Assembly (NCBI GenBank): GCA_025642075.2
Contig: JAODUO010000640.1
Coordinates: forward strand, 253,501-317,500
Direction of reading: 5' to 3'
Length of the DNA: 64,000 nt
DNA from: Ridgeia piscesae
Taxonomy: Eukaryota; Annelida; Polychaeta; Sabellida; Siboglinidae
A program made the translations under genes and the position numbers. Of the stretch, positions 45,001 to 53,200 are shown piece after piece (within the stretch, counting starts at the first letter, position 1; the number at the start of each line of letters is the position of its first letter). The notes beneath the pieces were generated by a model, which saw only the letters and a list, made by a program, of their open reading frames with translations, was not told where the DNA came from and made no database searches.

Positions 45001-45747
45001 CAGGTCACTGAGTGTCCATCTATAACATGTCACATCTTGCATCTAGTGATTTGTAGTCACTGGTTCAAAAAGGAGATGGCTTTGTAAAGGAGGGACCAGT
45101 CCTGAGATACAACAAAGTTGGCAACAAAAGAATCCAAGTGGGAAACTTGGCACCTCTATCATGTCAGTTCTCCAGTGAAACAGTTGACTGTCATAAGTGA
45201 GTGACTTACATGCGAGCGTGCCATCTGCAGACAGGATGATCACTTGATGTCCATTGAGGTTTCCACATGTGGCTGAGTTGACAGTAGATGCTAGTGCTTC
45301 TGTGCTGGCAACTAACACCTGATTCATTTCAGCCTCACTCACTTGTATCTGTTCATCTCCCTTCAACCCACCCTGCTCTCTGTCTATCCCTTCCTCCACA
45401 CAGCTCACATCTTCCTCCATGGCTGTCACGACAACAGTGTTACTCATCCCATCTTCTCCCATCATCGACAAACTTCCATCATCAACGATGTTGTTACTTG
45501 TTGCAAGTGACAACACACTTTGTTTGAATGCCTCTGCAGACACAATACCGTCATTGTCAGGAAGGAGAATGATTGCGGGACTCCCATCATTCACTTGCTG
45601 TATGATGACTTTATTCTTGTCTGTCACCTCTGTCTCTTCTGAGATGTCATGCAGTAATGTCTCGTCATTCTCCTCAACAGTGACAATGTCACCAGACACA
45701 TCTGGAGGGGTCTGTGTGTCAACATCAGCTGTCTCTATCTCTGTCAT
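24084..45747 (-). CDS. DMTF1: Cyclin D-binding Myb-like transcription factor 1, complete coding sequence in 17 coding exons
   Basis: Coding exons in transcript order: 45747-45210, 44081-43980, 41964-41894, 41248-41158, 36353-36277, 35895-35705, 35316-35207, 34653-34585, 33498-33339, 32729-32661, 32543-32461, 30351-30211, 29904-29702, 26168-26003, 25663-25278, 24887-24740 and 24196-24084. Lengths sum to 2718 nt (905 aa plus stop) with every phase consistent; human DMTF1 is about 760 aa. Blocks recalled from the human protein: TQAWFTTRDDK (about residue 250), GHQWKQGQW, FEMSKDERKDFYRTIA (about 305), RSASSVKDRCRLMKDTCN, TRSEKQCRTKWLNYLNWKQ (about 435) and WSSVRSPQWLRGKWW (about 490). These cover the Myb-type DNA-binding repeats (residues about 268-520). 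The acidic N-terminus and the low-complexity C-terminus fit activation regions. It is a nuclear regulator; in mammals it activates ARF and binds D-type cyclins. The ATG follows an acceptor (TTTTCAG|AATG), so an upstream non-coding exon exists. Seven of its junctions carry splice-site arrays. Confidence 0.95.
25383..25634 (-). repeat. Coding 36-bp repeat in DMTF1 exon 15, seven 12-aa units
   Basis: Seven tandem units of the form SHPGGSCEVDQL (variants SQPGVSHEVDHL, SQPEISCEVDQL, SHPGVSCEGDQM, SHAGATCEVDQL, SHVGVTCQVDQL) in frame with the rest of the protein. It lengthens the C-terminal region and partly explains why the protein exceeds the human length. I know of no such repeat in vertebrate DMTF1. 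Confidence 0.9.
26122..29290. repeat. 69/70-bp minisatellite containing a DMTF1 splice acceptor, about 45 copies
   Basis: On the minus strand the unit is TTGACTTGGCCCTGTGTTTA CAG followed by CCGTCCCTCAAGGCCACTCC CAATGTGATGGT and TGCACATGAACAC. The true exon begins at 26168 with the same acceptor and CCATCCCTCAAGGCCACTCC CAATGTGATGGTGCGCATGA ACC. So each unit holds the acceptor plus about 46 exon bases. GTTTACAG is kept in essentially every copy. The eight or so exon-proximal copies are 69 bp, and most others are 70 bp because of one extra base (TGCAACC for TGCACC). Confidence 0.95.
29290..29750. repeat. About 44-bp minisatellite containing a DMTF1 splice donor
   Basis: Nine to ten copies. 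On the minus strand the unit is GTGAGTCTGACCACATCATA GTCCACACTCTATCCCTGAC ACAG. The exon ends at 29702 as CTCTGACCACATCATAGTCC ACACCCTGCCCCTGACACAG|GTGAGTCTGACC, so each unit repeats about 40 bases of exon end and the GTGAGT donor. It abuts the acceptor array of the next exon, so this intron consists almost wholly of two splice-site arrays. Confidence 0.94.
30540..32476. repeat. 26-bp minisatellite derived from a DMTF1 splice donor, about 75 copies
   Basis: On the minus strand the unit is TCTCCTTCCCAG|GTCTGTGTAGTG. The exon ends at 32461 as GCTCTCCTTTCCAG|GTATGTGTAGTGTC, which is the same segment with GTATGT at the true site. Copies keep CAG|GT but mostly read GTCTGT, a weaker donor. Length variants include added GA (ACCTGGGAAGGAGAGAGACA) and GGAAAGAG types that cluster at 31320-32450. 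Plus-strand open frames (RRDTTQTWEGETLHRPG) are repeat translations. Confidence 0.92.
32735..33290. repeat. About 20-bp minisatellite upstream of a DMTF1 acceptor
   Basis: Diverged copies of CACTCCACACAATCTCTCAA (plus strand). On the minus strand the last copy, TGTTGAGAGACCATGTG, runs into the TGTTTGTAG acceptor of the exon ending at 32729. The unit stops short of the splice site. Confidence 0.88.
33622..34618. repeat. 36-bp minisatellite containing a DMTF1 splice donor, about 27 copies
   Basis: On the minus strand the unit is TGTACAAGTTGTCTGGAGTA CGGCCAG|GTAAGATTG. The Myb-region exon 34653-34585 ends in exactly TGTACAAGTTGTCTGGAGTA CGGCCAG|GTAAGA. Nearly every copy keeps the strong GTAAGA donor. 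Copies far from the exon (33620-33950) carry ATGAGTTGTATGG-type substitutions, so divergence grows with distance. A few units are one base short. Confidence 0.95.
34660..35206. other. DMTF1 intron, nothing recognised
   Basis: AT-rich intron between exons 35316-35207 and 34653-34585, with no repeats or coding similarity seen. Confidence 0.5.
36340..36944. repeat. About 57-bp minisatellite containing a DMTF1 splice acceptor, part 1
   Basis: On the minus strand the unit is GTCATAGCTATGACTGAGTG TTTGGTGACAGAGACTGGGG TGTTGACATGTCACCAG. The exon at 36353 starts after the same ..CATGTCACCAG and reads GTCACCAGTGGAAG, so units end in the acceptor and share the first exon bases GTCA. About ten copies precede the hAT-like insertion at 36945, and the array resumes at 38905. 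Confidence 0.88.
36945..38904. mobile_element. hAT-like non-autonomous DNA transposon, copy 1 (1,960 bp)
   Basis: The ends are inverted: CAGAGATGGAGTAAT... and ...ACTCACTCCATCCCTG. It is flanked by a perfect 8-bp duplication, GTCAATAC (36937-36944 and 38905-38912). Termini of the CAG.G.TGG type and 8-bp duplications are hAT hallmarks. Sub-terminal regions are dense in short palindromes of the form TACTCGTACTCGAGTAC. No transposase is visible. It interrupts the minisatellite in the DMTF1 intron. The second copy lies inverted at 52623-54534. Confidence 0.9.
37557..38399. mobile_element. Nested hAT-like element inside copy 1
   Basis: The termini are inverted: CAGACATGGGGTCAAATACA and TGTATTTGACCCCATATCTG. 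They are flanked by GTCCCATC (37549-37556) and GACCCATC (38400-38407), an 8-bp duplication with one mismatch. AAATAC/GTATTT motifs fill the sub-terminal parts. The same insertion is present in copy 2, so it predates the spread of the outer element. Confidence 0.82.
38905..40970. repeat. DMTF1 acceptor minisatellite, part 2, dominated by a 23-bp derivative
   Basis: It continues the array at 36340-36944 beyond the hAT insertion. Most of it is a shorter 23-bp unit, CACCTCAACACCCCAGTCTC TGT, embedded in longer higher-order blocks bounded by CCAATCATAGCCATGACTTG GTGACGTGTCAACAG. Those blocks recur at about 39580, 39880, 40020, 40310 and 40450. The 23-bp units have lost most of the acceptor context. 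Confidence 0.92.
41640..41907. repeat. 19-bp minisatellite containing a DMTF1 splice donor, about 13 copies
   Basis: On the minus strand the unit is GGAGATGGCACAG|GTGAGG. Exon 41964-41894 ends ..CATGGAGATGGCACAG|GTGAGGGG. Every copy keeps CAGGTGAGG. This is the shortest splice-site unit in the window. Confidence 0.93.
41966..43978. other. DMTF1 intron 2, nothing recognised
   Basis: About 2 kb without satellites. It is GC-richer in parts of 42540-43480, with open frames at 43626-43923 (plus strand) that have no domain I recognise. It may hold old mobile-element fragments. No exon can be supported. Confidence 0.4.
44072..45030. repeat. About 40-bp minisatellite containing a DMTF1 splice acceptor, two subfamilies
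   Basis: On the minus strand the unit is TTCAACTGTGTGACATGTTG TTGTAG|CGGTGCACTTAGTG. The exon opens at 44081 after the same ACATGTTGTTGTAG and reads CAGTGCACCCTGTGACTGC. Near copies (44082-44780, about 18) form one subfamily. Distal copies (44800-45030, six) read TTGTAG|AGGTGCACCCAGTGACC, which is closer to the true exon start. The repeat thus contains the acceptor and exon edge. Confidence 0.9.
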
Positions 45748-45748
45748 T

Positions 45749-47237
45749 CTGAAAAGAAGTAATCACTTTGTTGAATGAGAGGTGTACAATCCATGTGACA
45801 TTTAAACAAGACAGGGGGCCGACTATGATTCCCTTACTTGAGTAACATGGGTACCAATCGAACAACCAAGTTCACTTGTTCATGTGACCATTCTTGACCT
45901 AAATTAGCCAGATTCACTCGAGTAAGTAAGGTCGGTAGCAATGACAGGGTCAGCCAACTGGGAATGTAGGTCCCATATGCACAAGAAATTAATTAAATAT
46001 TACATGAAACAATCATTTAATGCTATATTAAAGTCACCACTATCTATGGATTATGATGTACATAAGACTGACAAGATAACTATCACGTTTACACAGATTA
46101 TTTTATTTATTTATGTAAGGGGGTTTATATGTCTGTGATCATGATCTTTGCTGGTCGGTTGGTTTACTTGTGTAGAATAAACAGGATTCTACATTAAATG
46201 TATGCATCACAACCCTTCTTGGTAAGTGAAAATCCATTGCCTAAGCTAACCACTGACTCACAGAGTTCCTCATAATTTGCAGTGCAATTGACTGATGTTC
46301 ATTTATTCATGTTTATATATCAACTAGTACTGGCTATAAATAATGTATCCCACAATTTGTTTATTACAATTAATACATAGATCTTTAATTTTTAATGACT
46401 CCAGTATTGCTGACTGAAGTAGTTATATAATATTAAAAACATAATAATACACATATTCTAATCTAGTTCAGTAGTTGTTCATCAATTTGATTGTTTTTTT
46501 CTTGAAAAAGTGTCTAATATGACCTACACTAAAAAATTATATTTGTAGATATATTATTGTAAATTTGACCTTTTTGGAAACGCACCCTTTGCATAAATTC
46601 TACCACTCGTAATTAGATTACTATGGCATAGGCATTCTATAATTTGTTGTTTTATTAACGTTAAATTTAGCTGATGAATTGGGATACACGGTGAATGTGT
46701 GCATTTGGCATAAATTGCACCTGGTCAGGCTGATGAATATTAAATGTATCGACTATCGTCCATGACTTGTTCCCTTTGTGAGCTGCTCGGGTATGTGAAA
46801 CACATTGTTCTGAAAACATAGTTAAATGTGATAAACATCGGGCGTCCCAAGAACACTGATGCGGGTTTTCATATAAGGCCCGGCACGGGCAATTGCTTTA
46901 CGCACGTGTTTGGCAGAAAATTGCTATGTTTTCGTCCGGGTGCTTCTTTAAGAACCAGGATGACTAAAGACCAGGATGTCACCTCCACCAGGTGCGCTCT
47001 CCAGACGGAGTGATACAAGATGACATTATTAACTTTTATTAATGTTTTTATTGCCAACGACATATTATAACATACTATAATGTATCTATGACATGACTAT
47101 ATATCCAATATATATTGATATAATAAATAAATGCATATTTAATTTGTGCATATTTGTATGCGCGGATTATACAACTTTATACAGAGTGCAAGGGTTGCAA
47201 TCACGCGACCGAACACGTGAACGAGACTTCGGCTAAC
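45749..47237. other. Head-to-head spacer between DMTF1 and SUCLG2, candidate promoters
   Basis: About 1.5 kb between the two start codons. It is AT-rich except for CG-bearing patches at 46840-47010 (GGCCCGGCACGGGC, GCACGTG) and 47155-47240. At least one non-coding DMTF1 exon must lie here or further right, because the DMTF1 ATG follows an acceptor at 45748. Promoter placement is inference; no TATA-type element was singled out. Confidence 0.4.
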
Positions 47238-50200
47238 ATGGCAGCTCTCAGTAGAAACGTGACTTTAGCAGCACGTAAACATTTGCTGAAACAGGTAAAT
47301 AGCGCTACTGCATTCTTAATAATTTTATTTGTTGCATGTCATTTAAAATACACTGACTTTGAAGCAGTGTAGTTGTCAAAATATGTGGATGACATTTGGC
47401 CTTCGCCTTGGCCTGGGCTTCCATGGGCCCTTGTTAATGTGCGCCGTCGTCCTGAAACCTTGGGGCTGGAGCTGGGGGTCAGCTGCTATTGAGTATTGGA
47501 TACAGTTCTCAGCCAGCGTTCGTCATATGGTGCAGTCGTCATCGATCATACGCCTTTAAATGTATATTTACAACACAGCGAAGCATGAATTGATAACATA
47601 TTTCAATTTTCTTCTAAGACTAAAATAAGTATGACATTTTATTTAGAAAAAATTGAAATTACAATTTTTTTGGCATTTCACACTGAGCAGTTCTGCAATT
47701 TAGTTGGATAATTCACACTAACCCTAATCATTCAGCATACCCAGGTATATTATCTTTGCATCTTAAAGTTGACATACCTAAATGTGTGTGCAGTGGTTAC
47801 ACTTGTGTCTGTGGTATTTGTTTCACAATTATTCCTACTCGCAATAATTATTAACTTCTATAACATTATTTAATAATGTATTTATCTGTATTTTATATTG
47901 TTTTACTAATGCATGTTTGTTTACGAACGCTGCACACAAATTTCCCTTCTGGACAATAAAGTTTTATTGTATTGTATATTGAAATGATTTTAATTTTACA
48001 CACATTAATCTATATTTACATTTTAATTGTTATATATTGATTTATGTTAATGTCTTAAATTATTATTATTATTCTCTAATCAGTTTTAAGCAAAAATGCA
48101 TAGATAAAATATAATATATGTAAAAAAACAAATTTATGTAAGTATGACATTAAAACATTTTATCTATGCGTTTTTGCTTAAACTGATTAGAAAATAATAA
48201 TTTCAGACATTAACATAAATCAATATATAACAATTAAAATGTAAATATAGATTAATGTGTGTATAAAATTATAATTCAAGGCATTTCAATATACAATAAA
48301 ATCAAACATAAGTATATATATAATTTATATAAAAATTATATACTTATGTTTTGAATTATAATTATATCATTCCCTTATTGTTTTAACAAATTGATACTTT
48401 GTCATGTTTTATGTACCCATTTCAGTTTATATGATTGCCAAGAGAATTAAATTATTTTATAAATAAACTGCAGTACTGCAGGTAGTCTTGGTTTTGTCAC
48501 TGGTCTTGTTTTATGAAGACGTAGCTGAGTGGTGTTCACATTACATTGATGTGTCATTTTCTAAACATTATCTTCTGTTCTAGCATCAGATTTTTGCTTG
48601 AACTGTTCTGTTGTGTGCAAAATCGAACTGGAGAGTCATCGAACTGGAGAGTAGTTTCCTTGAAAGAAGTGATATGTCAATGAGTCAAATACTTTAATCA
48701 ATTACTAGAATAAACAGTATATATTGCAACTCAGGTTGTGCTATTGGAAAAGTGTCCTGGACTGTGTACTAGACTAATGTTCAACATTGGACTGCTTATC
48801 CCAGACAAACAGACTAGTGTTAATGTCAAGCCCTGCAGATCACTGCAAAAACACCATCTCATGTCACAATATTCAAGACCCTTTTAATGTTGATATTTCA
48901 ATATAATTAATTGTTGCGGCTAGCATTATTATGATTATCATTATCACAACTTATGCAGTATGTGTAATATGTGTTGTTTTATTTCCAAACATTAAATCTG
49001 TCAAATAAAAAATGCTTTGTGTCTGCCCTAAAATAATAAATTTTAAAACATAATGTTTTTAGCATATTTGTTAATTAATTAACTCTGTCAATACAAAATA
49101 AAACCGACAAATCCTCCCGTCAAGCAACTTGTTGTGAAGTAAAGATGTTGTACAAGTAAATAACACATTTGAGTACATTTGTGACCCAGCACAGCAACAT
49201 CAGGAATAAGTAGGAATATCACTTTTTGAGTTAAAGGTACCATGTGAAAGGTAAATTTATGGGCTTTCCAATGGTACCAAATACAAATGTCTAGCTGTAT
49301 TGGTCGCCAAGTTATTGTTTTATAAAGAGAAGGTGTACCAAGTCATTTTCTGAAAACCGATTCTGAGAAAAACAGCTTTAAAGTTTAATGAAGTATTTTA
49401 ATACATGTGCAACATGAAGACAGCTCACAGGAATGTGAAATTTGGCACAGTTGTAGACCACATCAAAGTGCACAGTGTGATGAAATTTCATCTTTGCAGC
49501 TTTTATAGTTCCAGAGATATCCCTTTTGAACATTCTGCACCAAATCGGAAATCGACAGTAAAATGTTTACAGAATCTAGCCATGTGTTCTGACACAGCAC
49601 GACACACTCGGACACAGTCACTGCTTCTTTTGTCATTTTTTGATGTGCCAATGGCAGCAGCCACTTCACGTGATGGGAAGACTGTTGCAGCAGTGGACTG
49701 GTGCGGCTTCGGATGTGTCGGCTTTGCTCTGGACAGTTGATGTCCGCAGACTTCATTGATCTTGTAAAACAAACACTACTGGTGAATGTTGAGGCATGGT
49801 TCTGTAGGTAGAGCAGCAGGAGGCTAGACTCCTCGCCTGTGCTGCAAATCGAACCGCTGTTTGTCATCGGATGGCTGCTTCCTGGCGAACACGACACTGG
49901 GTTCTTCAGACTTACGTCTGATACAAAACAAACATTAACTTAACTTCTTATATACAAAACATTTAATCCTGCAAAGGTTTATGTAATGACTGTCAATTAT
50001 TTCAAACTGGAGATATGGACAGTTGATCTTTAAATCAGATGACATATACATAGTGAGCCCAGCAGCTAGGTAAAAAAGCAGGCTAACAGCATAATTGACG
50101 AATACCTTGGATCATTTAGAGTCGGCTCTGAATATTATAAACCTTCCATCCCATTCGTTAACATCAGTAAATAAAAATGTTTTCTTTCTTACCTGTTACA

Positions 50201-53200
50201 AAACATTACTCCCCTCCCCTAATAATAAAAAATATTCTACCTAATAAATGTGATCATTAATTTCATGAAGATCTACGATAATAACAAGCAGGTATAAATA
50301 AGTGAACAACATAATTCTAAATGAATTATGGTACTAGTATATTACCGTACTAGTACATTACCAGTGACATTGATACTCTCACAGTCACAGCAAAGCCACG
50401 GGTTTATGTGAGTCATGGCATGTCATTGTTAGAGAGCTCAATGTGACAATGAGTTAGGCTGAGCCTGCCACCACAGCAAAACAGTCAATAGAGCTAGTAT
50501 AACTTACCCTCAGTCTGGCTGTCATCTCCTTTGCATTCGTTCGGGCTGTCAAACATTTTTGCCAATCCATGAATTGTTGACAGCAAGGTCTAGCATAAAA
50601 CACCTGCAACCGCAGATGAATCTACGAACGTGTTCAAGTTCTTGGTATAAATCTACGAGTACATTTTCAGCAGCGTTGGCGTTGCGATCCATGATCAAAG
50701 CTGTCAATGTCAGCTGTCACTTGGTATTAGTCTTCCTCGCCACTTTTGCACTCAGCGCCAAAACGACACTCCCTGATTCACTGTTGTTGTCTGACACGTA
50801 CGAATCCAGTAAACTCCCCATCCGATATGCACCCAATAGTTGTGTCAAAGATTCGTTGTCAAACACTCCGCGCAGATTTTGCCACCGCGGCCATCGCTGA
50901 GTGCTAGGCCTAGGTCGATCGATGTCTATGTCACGCTGCTGTGCAACATCCATACTGTTGTTGAGCCTATCACTGCACAGGTTAAAACCTATGTAACTAA
51001 CAACTAAAACTACGGCACTGACAACTTAATAATAAATTAGAATTCGCAGATTTTATGCAAAAACGATGTCCGGTGCACCCGATGTCGAAGCAAAACAAAC
51101 ATGGTTTCTTGTGGGTTTAAAGGTCAGCCGCCAATCAGCGGGGCACATCATATCACGTGATTTCGCCAACGTGCTCTTGTTTACGTTTTAGCCCCGTTTT
51201 CAAGCATTTTAATTGGCTTTATACTGACATGTGACAAATTTCGTGCGTGGGAATACATCCCATAATAGTTCAGCTTCAAAACGATACCAATATGGCGGGG
51301 GTAGGCAAGATGTACGGCGGACACGATGCATCTGAATGAAGCACATTTTTCGTTCTTCATGCTCACTGAGATCGACATAGCTGTTCCAAATATCTCTTTT
51401 TAGCAATGTTATAACTCGTTTTATGATGTTACAACAGCATAATAGTAATCTACGATAACTACATTAACTAAATTCACCTATATCTGAAAATTGACCTTTC
51501 CATCCAAAAATACCCATTCGCGCACTTTGAAGCTGATTTGCCAGGTTCGGCAATCCCGACTTATTCCTGATTTTGCTGTGCTGGGTCACATTTACCTCAA
51601 AAGAAAAATAGACATACCACATAAACAGATAATTGACTAAATTTAAAGTTTATTGAAATATAGCCAGCCAGTCTTTCAACGTTTGTTGTTTTAGGTGTAA
51701 ATGTGTAATAGTCAGCAAATGCAGTGTCTCCCAACATTTGTTTTGGATTTGAGTGTGTAGTCAGCCAGTGCAGTGTGTTTCAATGTGTGTTGTAGGTGAG
51801 AACGTGTAGTGAGCCGGTGAGATGTCTCAACCTGCAGGAGTTTCAGAGCAAGAAGCTGATGGCCGACAATGGCATAGCTGTGCAGAGGTTTCAAGTGGCA
51901 CAGACACTCAAAGATGCAGAGAACATCTCCAAGAACTTCAGTATGTGCAGCTGGAATGTGATTTGTGCCAGTATATTTTTTACTTTTATTTAAATATTAT
52001 TTGTATGAATGGCCTCACGTGACAGTAAGGGATCATCTTAGATCGGCAGTGACCAGTGCGAAAGACTTCTAAATTAAAACAGAAATTTTTATTAAAAATA
52101 TACCATAGTCCCATACTCATCACATCATGGTCACATATCTTGTAAGTGGTGTGTTCTTGTGTTTGGGCAACGGTTCATTGTTCAACCGTTTTGGTCCCCC
52201 TTTAATATTGGTGCAATTTTTCAGATGTGCGTGAATATGTGATCAAAGCCCAGATTCTGGCCGGTGGACGTGGAAAGGGGGTGTTTGACACAGGGTTCAA
52301 GGGAGGAGTCCACCTTACTAAAGAGTATGTTGTTTGTATAGCAAACATTCATAGAGAGACTTCAAATAATCCTCTTGACCACCATCATACTCAAACTCTT
52401 AAGTAATTACCTGGATAACATTAATCCTACACCTCAGTCTCTTTGACAAGATCACACTTCATACAAGTCCATATGTTGGGCAACTTTGCTGGATCTGTGC
52501 AAACTGATTCCTCACCAAAATGTCTGGCATTCAACTGACCGAACAAGGTACAGAAGAGGAACACATGACTTGACTCACACACACGCACACATGCACACGT
52601 ACGCACGCACACATACACACACCAGAGATGGAGTGAGTACAATACAAATGTACTCGAGTACGAGTACGATTACTTTGAATATGCATGAGTACGAGTACGA
52701 GTACTCAGAAAACAAATGTACTCGAGTACGAGTACGATTACTTTATAATATACTCGAGTACGATTACTTTACAATGTAATCATGATTACTTTCATGATTA
52801 CTTTAATGAATATCCTGTTTCTAACATAAAGGCGACTTTCATGGAATCCCTAGGTGTCATTCTTGTTCTGTTGTTGTGTCACTAATGTTCTAACTGATTA
52901 CTGCTATCCACTATCCAGGTGTTATTATTATTAATAATTAGACGACTTTCTCAGGTATTGGATGAATCATTTAACACTGGATTAATAACTTAATTTATGG
53001 TTTCTGAATCAAATACAAATATGAGGCATTTTAAAATTTCAAATACACATGATCAAATACATTACAATAACAACACTTCAAAACCAGGGGGGCATATTCA
53101 AAAGAGTATCCAATTCAAATATGTAGTATATCAGATGGGTCCAGACATGGGGTCAAATACATTTGTATTTGAAAGTATTTAAATACTGTTTTAAGTATTT

